Shown: positions 33,034 through 43,163 of the stretch, piece after piece | Numbering within the stretch: position 1 is the stretch's first letter | Layout: every line of letters begins with the position of its first letter | Origin: Rosellinia necatrix | Taxonomy: Eukaryota; Ascomycota; Sordariomycetes; Xylariales; Xylariaceae | Assembly (NCBI GenBank): GCA_021209875.1 | Contig: JAGYVD010000001.1 | Coordinates: 186,001 to 250,000 of the forward strand | Length of the DNA: 64,000 nucleotides | Reading direction: 5' to 3' | Notes under the pieces: model-generated | What the model saw: the letters and a program-made list of their open reading frames with translations, nothing else | Databases searched by the model: none | What the model was told of the DNA's origin: nothing | Made by a program: the position numbers and the translations under genes

Positions 33034-35425
33034 CTAGGCACGAATGGGCTCGGGCTGGCCACTTGTTGTGCCTAACTTCTCGATTGACGACACCTTTTTG
33101 GCACCGGGCTTCTTCTTGCGCTTGCCGTTACCCGTGCCGGACACGGCCGGCGCTTCACGGATCCAACGGGCGACTGCCTCAGCGCGCTCAGTCAAAATGG
33201 GATATTCTCGGCCGTCATCCACAGCCCACCGCTTGGGGGCAGAATTGGCATGGGCAAATGTACCGTTCGAGGTCGGAGCCTGATCTGCCTCGGCGCGTTT
33301 CTGACGAGCTAAAATCGCAGCCTTGAAGCTGGCTTCGTCATTGACGCGCTCATCCTCTAGTGCTTCAATGATGGCTTGATGCCTCATTCGCTCCTTACGC
33401 TGTTCTTCCGTCTCCGTAGGGCTTGTCGGGCCTGCGATAGATAGGGCATCGACGCCTGTAGTAGCGGCCGACAGACTGCTCGGGGATAACGGCATTGGGA
33501 GCGGAGCAGGGGCACAGAGCACTTCCCAACTTGACCCAAGTTCGATCCAGTTCTCTGCTCGACGGAGGACTTCTATCCAGTCCGCACGAGCAGGTGATCG
33601 GCTGGCCTGAAAGACGGGATAACCATCCGCCAGTCGGGCCAGGCGGGCCACCATATACGCGTGGCGTTGGAGTTCCTTTGTCGAGGTCTGAACAAGGGTA
33701 TGGCAGAGCAGTAACGAATGCAACGCATCAGTAAGGAGCGGGTGGTACGTCACAGCTTCGGTTGTCGTTTCGATAGCACTGGCCGAATTGGCCGCAAATG
33801 TAGCATGCACAATATCGACGGATGGGTAAGGAGGGAGATCTGCTGGTGGCGTGGCAGAGAATAGCGCCGCCAGCGGATAGACAGTATGACCGACTGAATT
33901 ACCGGTCGGGCTGTTTGGATCCTGTGAAGCCCAACGGGACTGCCCATGATACCTCTTGGTTCTATGGGTTGCCTGGTTAACTTGGCGGCCGAAGTCATCG
34001 GATACCTCAATTGGCAAGTTAGACGAATAATGGAAATGTTTGAGATATTCCATGTAGTCTCGCAAAGCACGTTTTGCGTATAGTCGCACTATTTTCCTGC
34101 TCTCAAGCTGCCTCCTGATAGAGCCTTGATCATCGAACTGAGCTATGGGAGGGTCTTCTCCTTCGGTAGATTTATTGCCGTTAATATTGTCGACGCCGGT
34201 TGTTCCATGGAATAGTGCACCGACTGGGATTCGAAGGTCTCGAGCCAGCGCGAACTCGACGTGATCACATGCCAAGGTCAAGTAGCAGCCTGCACGTTGA
34301 AATAATAATTGTACCTCCGTACTGCTTGGCTGATCCTTCTCATCGAGGGGGGGATTGTCGCGACGCCTACCGGTCCTACGCTCGAGCTGCATAGACTCTT
34401 CCACGGGTGATTTATGGGGCCGATTGAGGCGACAAAGACTTAACGCGGTGGTGAGGTCCTGAGCCGCCCCTTCGAAATCTTCCTTGAACATGCGAACGAT
34501 AGCACGCGTCCGCAACGGCTCACAGTCCGAGGGCCGCTGCCCAATGATCATATCCAAGGCGCGCAAGTCGGTGCATTCGGCCAGCTGCCTAGACGGGATC
34601 TTCTCGTGGAAAAAGTGAACATAATTTGCGTCCGGGTCATGAGGCGATCGTTGGAGCACAAGCCCAGCGACGTTCTCTAGTGTCGAGGTTGACTGCATGG
34701 TGGCGACGCTCGAAGCTATCTCGTCGAGATGGTAAGCGCGCGACAGCTTCTGAGTTGCCTGCTCCCGCATGCGAAATCTCCTCTCCGGACTCAATTTAGC
34801 GCCTCCGGCATTACCGAATCCCAGTCCTAGGGCCTGCATATGATGCGCAGTTCCGCCTGCCAGCGAGCCGGACAGGGCAGAAGAGGCCACGCCGTTAGCA
34901 GCGCGCACAGCCAGGTCTGTAGCCCCATCGACGAGCTGCCGTATCTTGACCAAATCATAGAAGACGGCCGGGTCGACGGGTCGAGGGAGCGGCATGTAGT
35001 AATTCGCATTCGCAAGGGTTTCGAGGACCTCGACAGGTAATTGGAGCCAGGGTCCGTGGAACGAAGAGATGTACCGCCAATGCCTACAGGGAGGGGGCGT
35101 AGTCAGCATACCGAGACACCAGGGAGAGCATGAACTGGGGTTTCGCGTTCAACAATGCGCAGGAGGCAGAATGATCCGGCAAGCACCCAACTAGGCACGC
35201 CATCTCATGAATCACGAATCGCGAATTGACGCCATTGTGATAGACCAGGTCCGGGACTCACTTATTCCTGCAGATGACAAGAGCTGAGGAAGCCAGTGAG
35301 GAGCTAGAGGGAGCGGCTTTGTTGTTGATGCCGTTCTCCTTGGCCGTGCTCGGGGCCGTGGGGGCGGCCTGACATGTGTCGACGACAGACTCGCCGCCAG
35401 CCGGTTTCTTGTTCTTCTTCGCCAT
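33034..35425 (-). CDS. Conserved hypothetical protein with a TPR-like helical region
   Basis: Two exons, 35262-35425 and 33034-35083, join in phase to give 737 aa. I do not recognise a named family. Residues 1-55 are Lys/Ser/Ala-rich (MAKKNKKPAGG). Residues 56-130 carry an aromatic segment (HWRYISSFHGPWLQLPVEVLETL) and a helical part. At about 229-274 the pattern RALDMIIGQRPSDCEPLRTRAIVRMFKEDFEGAAQDLTTAL resembles tandem TPR helices. A second helical block follows near 350-430 (CDHVEFALARDL, YAKRALRDYMEYLKHF). The C-terminus is basic and repeats Lys (GKRKKKPGAKK). There is no signal or membrane segment. An in-frame upstream ATG at 35467 would add 14 residues; the 35425 start has the simpler context (AAATGGCG). 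A scaffold role is plausible but not shown. Confidence 0.8.
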
Positions 35426-36693
35426 TTCGCATTGGGCCAATTCGACGACAAAGGGGAAGTGCGTCAAGCTGGGAGCTCAAGTCCGGTACGCGGATACGTC
35501 GACGAGTGAACCGGCTGGCAAGTAGATGATGATGATGTTGATGGTGGTGATCTCCGGAGCTGGGGAAGAGAGTGGAAGACAACTATCTAGCGCGGTGCGG
35601 CAAATGCCATTGTACACGGCCGAGGCCCGAGTATCACAAGGCAATAGTTATAGGGCCTGTCTATTCGCAGATGTTCCCGCTACAGAATAAAGGACTGTTG
35701 TAATTCGGATAGTGCTTCAAGTTGTGTTGCAGATGCGCGAGACTGGTCCGCAGCACACAGCAGCCCCGGCAGCTGATTCGTGCATCTGCTGTTAATAGGT
35801 AGCACTTGCATGCATTCGTCTGGAAGTCCTGTCGCAAACAAGCCACCACCTTATCACCTCTTATCGCCTTATCAGATGGTGGGACAATCAGTTCTCAGGT
35901 ACACAAGTACAGTATGATCTTCTGTCTATAGCATTAGTATTGGGTACTTTGGGCATGTCCCAAGTAGGTACCTACCTAGGTACCTAGTTAGTTATCTATT
36001 TAAGGTTCTTCATTCCTGCCCATTTTAATTGGTAGGATAGGTACTGACTACTTAGATAGTACCTCATTTTAGGGTAGATTTGCTGTTAGAATGGATAAAG
36101 TCATGGTCAATCACATGTCGAACTACTAAAAGGAGCTTTGACCAGCTGCTTGGCACGATTTTGAAAACCGATTCTGGTCTCGTAATATAGATTCCCATAC
36201 CTTCAGTGTCCAATAAACAATAAATACACTGTATTCTACTCCAAGAGAAAGTGATACAAGAGAAATTAACGGCAGTTATGAATGCTGCAAAATTCAAGCT
36301 GTTGCTTATACCTCTAGGCGAGCCGAACATGCTATAGAGCAGCAATATTGATGTTCTTAGTTGGAAGATGCAGCGCAAAACAAGGACCTGCTGAGGTATG
36401 ACTCCATTATATCCCAAGTGATTGATATCAACTGACTCAAAAATATGGAAAGAAAACAGGAGATGTTACATACCATACCCTTTGAATATGAGAATCAAGA
36501 TTGTTAGATGAGATTCTCCAACACATTAAAAGAGGGGAAAAAACCCCCCCCCCATCAGAATTTAAACAATTCTTTTATTTATTTCTTTTACACTTAAAAC
36601 TTAAATACAGCATGGGGGCCTTTAGCCCTGTTGGTTTTTCGCAGTCTACTTAAAACTACTGCGGCCTAAAAGGCCAGTATTGCAAGTCTGCAG
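35426..36693. other. Intergenic, AT-rich
   Basis: 1.3 kb holding the 5' flank of the TPR-like gene and the 3' flank of the argininosuccinate-synthase fragment. Near 35963-35998 is a GTAGGTACCTACCTAGGTACC palindrome-like cluster. A C-run lies at 36545-36553. The DNA from 36060 to 36660 is AT-rich without coding character. Confidence 0.6.
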
Positions 36694-37525
36694 CTAGACG
36701 CGGGCGAGGGGCTCGCCATGCTGCTCCCGTCCTGAGTAGAGGCCGGAGGTCTCGCTAAAGCAGCCGACGACGTAGGCGCAGCCCTTGTAGGCGACGAGGT
36801 CAGCCTTGCCATCGACCTGACGCTGAGAGGACTTTATGGCGTCCTCGACGAACTCACGCTCGGGCGTGAAGTACATGCCTATTTTTACTTATGGGTCAGC
36901 GTGGTCAGATTTGGCAGATAGCGCAGATGAAGAACTCACTGTTGTAGATGGCGATGGACTGGTTGTGCGAGAGACGGCGGTGGCGGATGGCACGGACATT
37001 GGAGTCTATGACGAAGCCTTCCAGGTCCAGATGAGTCTGACGGAGAACGGTGAAGCCTGGGGTATCTGTAGACGCGGGTTAGAAAATATGCAGTCAATTG
37101 CCCATATCTAATGGCATACTGTAGTAGGTAATCCCTGCTCGTTACACCTGAAGGTTGTTAGCAAATGACACAGCTGACAACCAACAGTAGATGCCCTGGG
37201 CGTAGGCTTACCGATAAACCTCGACTCGACGATACCGGCCAGTCCGGTGCCTGGTATCATGTTAGTATAAACCCGAATCTAGAGCCATTCGGATTGCGGC
37301 CTCACTATTGGCCCGGCCGATCTCGTTTGCCTCTCTAAAGACCTCCAGGGAGCCAGTGACGACCTTGCCCTCAACCTCAAGCTTCACAGGAACGCCCGCA
37401 GTAAAGTGGACGGTAAAGGATGTGGGCTTGTCGGGAGCTGTCATTGGATCTTTAGCGAGACGTCAGTGTATGGTTTACCCGAATTGTATGGATCGAGGCG
37501 CCTCACTAACTGTGCGCTTCCACAT
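36694..37525 (-). pseudogene. Argininosuccinate synthase C-terminal fragment (truncated, still spliceable)
   Basis: Five short exons, 37507-37525, 37306-37449, 37212-37250, 36940-37065 and 36694-36878, keep one frame from ATG 37525 (170 aa). The sequence follows the second half of argininosuccinate synthase: WKRTV-NPMTAPDKP, then GVPVKLEVEGK, VTGSLEVFREANEIG, GIVESRFI, TPGFTVLRQTHLDLEGFV, MYFTPEREFVEDAIKSSQ, and YVVG-SETSGLY. The whole N-terminal ATP-pyrophosphatase domain (SGGxDTS loop) is missing. About eight residues normally between SRFI and DTPG are absent. After SGLY the frame departs from the family and stops early. It therefore cannot make argininosuccinate. Introns are kept, so it is not a retrocopy. 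It lies 159 bp behind the M20 gene, on the same strand, with a TATA box of its own. It is either a dying duplicate or a reused domain. Confidence 0.75.
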
Positions 37526-37600
37526 GTTTTTCCGGGGGACTGCTTCGTTTCTTCGAGGGCCTGACAGTTTCAGCAGTGGTGCGAGATAAAGAGCAATGGG

Positions 37601-37608
37601 TATATATA
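37601..37608 (-). promoter_or_regulatory. TATA box upstream of the argininosuccinate-synthase fragment
   Basis: TTTATATATA on the minus strand lies about 76 nt before the ATG at 37525, within the 159-bp gap after the M20 gene stop. It fits a core promoter for the fragment but may be coincidental. Confidence 0.4.
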
Positions 37609-37683
37609 AAGTAACCTACACCAGCCTCATAGCTGACACTATTAAGTATATACCTAGCTAGATATAAGGAAAAAAGACACTAG

Positions 37684-39150
37684 TCAGATCTTGACGATGC
37701 ATGCCATAGACTGTCGAATATCCTGCTCCCATTCCTTTTTGACTTTGTCAAGGAGATCAGGGTCTGCCAAGACGTCGACCGCCACGGCCGCCATGGCCTT
37801 TCCAACCCGAAGACAGTTCTCGAAGGCAATCCTGGTGCCTGCCGCCTCTGCGAATCCCGGGTTGTGGGGGCCCGCGCCCCCCGGCCCGGCCGGGATCGAG
37901 AAGCCGACGTTGAGGCTCGGCATGGCGTAGCTGATGTTCCCTTGGTCCGTGCTGGCCATCGTGCGGCCCTCGATCTCGTCTACTCCCGGGTTGTCGGGTA
38001 TCAGGTCGGGCGGCGACGAGAGCCGGTTGAAGTGGCGGCGGTAGCGGCCTCCGAGCAGGCGGTTCGGGACGTGGTCGGCGTAGGACTGGACCGGCGACAT
38101 CGTGAGCGTCGCCCCCGTCGCGAGCGCCCCGGCCTCGAAGCAGGCGTCGACCTTCGTCTTCAGCTCGCGCAGCCTCGCCTGCGTGTCGGCCCGGACGACG
38201 AAGTTGCCCGCCGCGTAGGCGTGGATGATGTTGGGCCGCACGCCGCCGTCGGTGATGTTGCCTTGTATCACGTCGCCCGGCATCGTCTGTTGGCGGAGGA
38301 CGGAGAGCGCATTGTAGGCCGTGATGAGTGCGTCCAGCGCATTGATTCCCAGCCATGGGTTGGCCGCCGCGTGGGCCTCGCGTCCGACGTATTCCACCTT
38401 GAATGCCGTGTAGGCCGATGTGCGCATCAGCGCGTGATTCTTGGTGATGCCGGGGTGGGACAGCAGATTAATATCAACTTGGTGGTCCCGGTACGCCCCG
38501 GCCTCCAACAGTTTGATCTTTCCGCCGCCGCCTATATGGTGTAATTAGGTAAATACCCGAACGAATGCACGTTTGTTATCGCCAGTCTGGGCGGTAAGGT
38601 CTCACCTTCTTCTGCCGGTGTCCCAAAGAGCACCACTCTGCCACCAACCTCACCCTGCCTCAACCTCTCCGCCACTGCGAGGCCTCCCGCTACCGACGCG
38701 GTCGCGATGAGATTGTGGCCACAGGCGTGTCCGATGCCCTCCAATGCGTCTATCCTCACACGTCAGTGTCCCGAGATTCGGGGGCGAAGGGGGCGTCTGT
38801 AATGCATAACATAACGCACCCATTTCCACATTAAACGAGACAACAGGTCCCTTCCTCCCGCTATCGAACACGGCCACCCAGGCGGTGGCCAAACCATACG
38901 CGGAGGGAGTCACCTTCCATCCGTCCCTACTCGACAAAAACGTTGTCAGTGTCTCATGGGCAATGAATTCCTCGTACCCCAATTCGGGATTGTCGTGGAT
39001 CGTCTTGTTCACCTCCCACAGCTCCGTCGCAATAGCATCGATGAAGTCGCTAATCTCGCCAAGACGTCCCGTTCCGGTGGGCCGAATGTCTATGGCATCT
39101 TCATACTCGACAAAGACAAAGCCTTCGTCCAGTCGATCCATCTCGACCAA
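37684..39150 (-). CDS. M20 family amidohydrolase, PM20D2-like
   Basis: Three exons, 38820-39150, 38606-38749 and 37684-38531, join in phase (440 aa). Metal-site motifs are visible: ALEGIGHACGHNLIA near residues 113-127, the catalytic Glu pair in GTPAEEGGGGK (about 154-163), and a His-containing segment EYVGREAHAAANPW that starts the dimerisation domain. GHACGHN rather than GHDGH is typical of the PM20D2 branch, and the length is as usual for it. Known role: Zn-dependent cleavage of amide bonds in small dipeptide-like metabolites. Mammalian PM20D2 clears side-products such as beta-alanyl-lysine, and bacterial relatives act on N-acyl amino acids or aminobenzoyl-glutamate. There is no signal peptide, so it is probably cytosolic. 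Its promoter is within the 534 bp to the transporter stop codon. It is followed by the argininosuccinate-synthase fragment. Confidence 0.9.
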
Positions 39151-39684
39151 CTAAATCAGTAGGAGTCGTCTCGACGTGTTATTGCCCTTCCTCTTCTCTC
39201 GCTAGGGAATGATTGGCAAAGGCCCAAGATTGGTTGTGACACGCTTCTCTGCTCTCTGCGAAGACACAGTGGTCAAAGAGTCTCAAGTCAGGTTCACTTA
39301 TTTAAAAAGTCTCCACTTTAGCAACTCGGTAATTAATAGAACCTCCGATAGTCATGGCTAAAGTCATCAATAGCATTGAATCGGCAAGGAACAACACATC
39401 GTGACTGAAGCACAAGAAATCTCAATGAGCAATTAGCGGTGGCCATTTCTTTTCTTTTCCTTTCTTTCAAGTATCTGATCGCGACAAAAAGCTAGACATT
39501 TTTGTTCAAAAACAATAGCTAGTTATGTCTACATCAAAATCGAGTAGATTGGTCGCAGCACATGGCAGCATCAGTGTACCTATTACTACCATTACATCAT
39601 TCTATGTTCTGTGCACCATCTTCTTCCACGCATCAACTGATATGCGCGACCTCTATCTATACATCTATACAACGCGCCAAGCGC
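39151..39684. other. Intergenic, M20 gene promoter region
   Basis: 534 bp between the transporter stop and the M20 start, both genes on the minus strand. It contains a CTTTT/TTTCC pyrimidine stretch (39448-39466) and no ORF of interest. Confidence 0.6.
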
Positions 39685-41563
39685 TCAGACCCCCGCGGCC
39701 TGCTTCTTCTCGTCGTGGTGGACCGCCGTGTCCTTCTCGATGTCGACGGGGGCCTGGCGCGCGTCCGAGGCGGCCAGCATCTGCCCGCCCTTCTCGACGT
39801 GGTTCTGGCCGCCGAACAGGGCATCCATCTCCTCCAGGGGGACCTGCTTGGTCTCCGGGATGAAGAAGAACACGACCACGGCCATGACGATGTTGGTCGC
39901 GAAGAAGAAAAACAGGCATTTGAGACCTTCGTTGGCCAGGAATATGGGGAAGAATTGTTGGAAGATGGTGTTGGCGACGTTCTGGCACTGCGAGCACATG
40001 CCCACGGCCTGTGCGCGGACGTTCATACTGAACACCTCCGACGTCCACATCCATACGGTGCTGTAAGTTGACCGGGTCAGCATGCGGCTACTAGTCAGGG
40101 TAGGGGCGGGGCGGGGATAAGAGCGAGATATACTTACGCGCCCCATGATGGTTTGTAGAAGAATATGAAGAGGAACAGTAGGAAGACGATGGCGATGCCG
40201 ACGGGTTGCGTCTTGGTGGTCGAGCCGTCGGCCGCGACGACGTCGGGGGTTTTCAGTCCGACGATGGGCACGATGAGCATGCAGACGGCCATGCCAACCG
40301 CGCCGACGATCAGGAGCCACCGGCGCCCGAACCGGTCGGCGCTCCACAGGGCGTTGAGGGTGAAGAGGATCCCGAAGGTGGCGTTGAGCGCGTTGATGAG
40401 GTTGATCGTCTCGCTCGACGTCCAGATCTTCTTGTAGATGGCGCTCGAGTACGAGTTGAGCGTGCCCTGGCCCGAGAGCTGCTGGCCGACGTTCAGGATC
40501 ACGGCGAGCCCCAGGCGCTTGCGGATGGACGGGTCCTTGAACAGCGCCGTGTAGGATCCGCTGATGGCCTCGTTCTCGTACTCAATGGCCTCGCGGATCG
40601 CGAGGATCTCATCCTCCACGTCCTGCTCCGTCTCCCGGATCTGGCGCAGCGCCTTCCTCGCGGCCTCGATGTTGTTGTGGCGCTTGATCCACCAACGCGG
40701 CGACTCGGGCTGGAAGGGCAGAAGGATAATGATGATCAGCGGCACGAGGATCTGGAAGATGACGACGATGCGCCAGTCCCAGTTGCCCAGTCTCTTTCTG
40801 TAAATGTTGGACGCGTAGGCAATCCAGTAAGCAATGAAGCTGCCGACGCTGTAGAATGTCTGCCAGAATGTCATGACGCTGCCGCGGACCTCGGGTAGCG
40901 ACACTTCTCCGATGTAGATAGGGCCGGCAGCTAGGTAGCCTGTAAGTATAGATACGAGACGACTGGGAAAGTAACATTGACATACTTAGTGCCAATCCCT
41001 GTCCCAGACCGATCAGAACACGGCCTCCGATAAAAGCACCTAGGTTATGTCGCGGAGCGAAGGCTTGGATGAATGTAGCGATGATGGTGATGAAGCACCC
41101 AAGACCCATTCCCCAGCGTCTTCCGAAATAATCGGCCTACGTCTAAGTTAGACACGGCCAGTATAAGATCGGCAGTGGAAGTACTCACAACCGGGCCACC
41201 GAGGAAGAAGCCGGAGATGATGGCACCGATGGTATACGCCGTGTTCACGAGACCTATTAGGTACGCATCGTTTTTCTATTCAGACCACTACCGTTAGATG
41301 TATTTGTTCATAGGGATACTAGATATTTCTGATGGGCTTACAGAGTCGAGATCAAACCACTCATGCCAGTTTTCGGACCCCTGGGCAGCGTTGAACACGG
41401 AGGCATCGTATCCGTACAACACCATGCACATCGCCGCCACCAAGGCGATGTACCTATAAAACCGATATATTAACACTCGATCTTTTGTTTCCGGCGCAGG
41501 GGAAAATTCTGATACCAAAACGGATGCAACATACCAGTTATAAACCTTCTTCGAGCTCACCAT
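39685..41563 (-). CDS. MFS sugar porter (hexose/sugar transporter)
   Basis: Six exons, 41535-41563, 41342-41453, 41189-41275, 40986-41136, 40138-40939 and 39685-40060, give 518 aa with consistent phases. Family signatures in order: LYGYDASVF at the end of helix 1, DYFGRRWG at 78-85, PESPRWW at 204-210 and DRFGRRW in the second half. NVGQQLSGQGTLNSYSS marks helix 7 (the QQLSG sugar-contact region). The C-terminal PETKQVPLEEMDALF closes the 12-TM domain, followed by a charged cytosolic tail. Known role: proton-coupled uptake of hexoses, pentoses or related compounds at the plasma membrane. QQLSGQGT rather than QQxxGxN is a mild variant, so the substrate is uncertain. It is preceded, on the same strand, by the Zn2Cys6 regulator at 43164-45750, which might control it. 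Confidence 0.93.
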
Positions 41564-43163
41564 CTTGAAGGCCGACGAGCAAGACTTCAGAGTATCCCTA
41601 GCTATCTCTAGATGAGACTTGAGGACTGAGCTATGAACCAAGCTGGAGGGAAGAAAAGAAAGAAGGGGGACAGCAACCCTCAAGGGGGGTGTGGCCTGGT
41701 ATATGAATGGTTCCCACAAGCTCTACTGTAAGCGATCTCAGGCCGCCAGGATCAAGATCTATATCTTCAACCCGAACTTCCCTTTGCCCCAATATCCCCA
41801 TCGTCATTGGTGGCGCGTCACCCGCCTAGTTATCACCCCCGTTCTAGTCAACCCATGTTCTCTATCCATCTGTTCGCCCTCGGGTAGCTAGCTAGCTAGC
41901 TAGCTTTTCTACATATATACATACTTACATACTTACATACATACATACATAGGTAGTCTGGAGTTGTCTAACGAACGTCGCAGTGCGCGGGATGCACCGG
42001 GGCCCCAGTCGAATGCAGCAGGGGACCCAACGGCCCCTAGTTCCGAAAGCTCCCAAGAAGAGGCTCTTAAAAACCCACATACGTAATCTTTCACACACTG
42101 CATCCCTTAAAAAAAAATAAAAAATTAAAAATAACCCTCGAGACATTCATGATTGATCTTGGCGCCAAATTGCTTCTTTCTCTCTCTTCCTCTCTATCCC
42201 AGGTCCCCCCGGGATTCCAACCCCTTCCCCCACAATGTGGGCTCGTCTACCCCCAGGGCCAAGCTAAGCGGGGGAAGGGCGAAAGGTTGGGGACGCGGAC
42301 GAGTCTATTTGGCGGAGAAATTATGTCGATGCCGGTTTCCACCAATCATAGTTTTGCCACGAGCTGATGGCCGCTTGCCCTCGTCTGATGGTTCGTACGC
42401 AACCTATCACTTCTCGAGCTGACGGGAGATTTTCCTATTCCAGACCAACGGAGACGGATTGGAGCTAACCAACCAACACACGGAAGCGTGTGGCATGTTT
42501 GATAATGGCTATTTGTATAGTTATCTCAAGACACATCTAAGGCAGGGCTGGTGTCGCCTCAGTTCCTGCATTACGTCTTGAGCTATGTAGGTACCATGCG
42601 TACAGAAGTACCTGCTGGTTGCAATACAAATCTAGCTTATCTTGTCCTGCAACACCAGTTCAAAGCAATCAGCCACCGGTTGCTCTACGACAGGTTACAC
42701 CGCTTATAATTCACCAGGGTTGTACGATACGGGGTGGATACGACCACGTACCTACCTGGTTATGGGCAGGAAGAGAAACCGGATGCCGTGTGATTCATAA
42801 AGAAACGTCCTATCGCTGGCTGCTTGCTGCTAAGTATACCTAAAATACATCCATCTTTCTTTCCTTCCTTCTTTCCCTCTTTCGCTGGGGTGCCCGTGAT
42901 ATTCTGAATTTGCGCAATCCGGACACCAACGCTCTAATTTACCTAGATAGTTTAGTCCCAGATGTAACCGAAAATGCTTTCCTTCGATAGTGCGTGCGCA
43001 TTCGTCCCCGACGACCGTTTCGGCTGCGCCAGCCGTTCGTTCCCAAGCCAAGGTTTTCATGTATATATATAGAGAGAGAGATATATATATATATAGATAT
43101 ACATAAAACTCCTCTTGTTCACTTTAGCCTGGCAGACAGACATCCGTTCGTTTCGTGTCGTTC
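41564..43163. other. Intergenic, transporter promoter region
   Basis: 1.6 kb with several microsatellites: TAGC units 41885-41905, ACAT/CATA units 41911-41952, and a TATA/GA block 43062-43103. An A-rich run is at 42110-42134. No gene is supported. It should contain the sugar-transporter promoter and the terminator of the upstream regulator. Confidence 0.6.
43062..43103. repeat. TATA/GAGA dinucleotide block
   Basis: Alternating AT with an inner AGAGAGAG stretch, 60 bp after the regulator stop codon. Confidence 0.85.
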
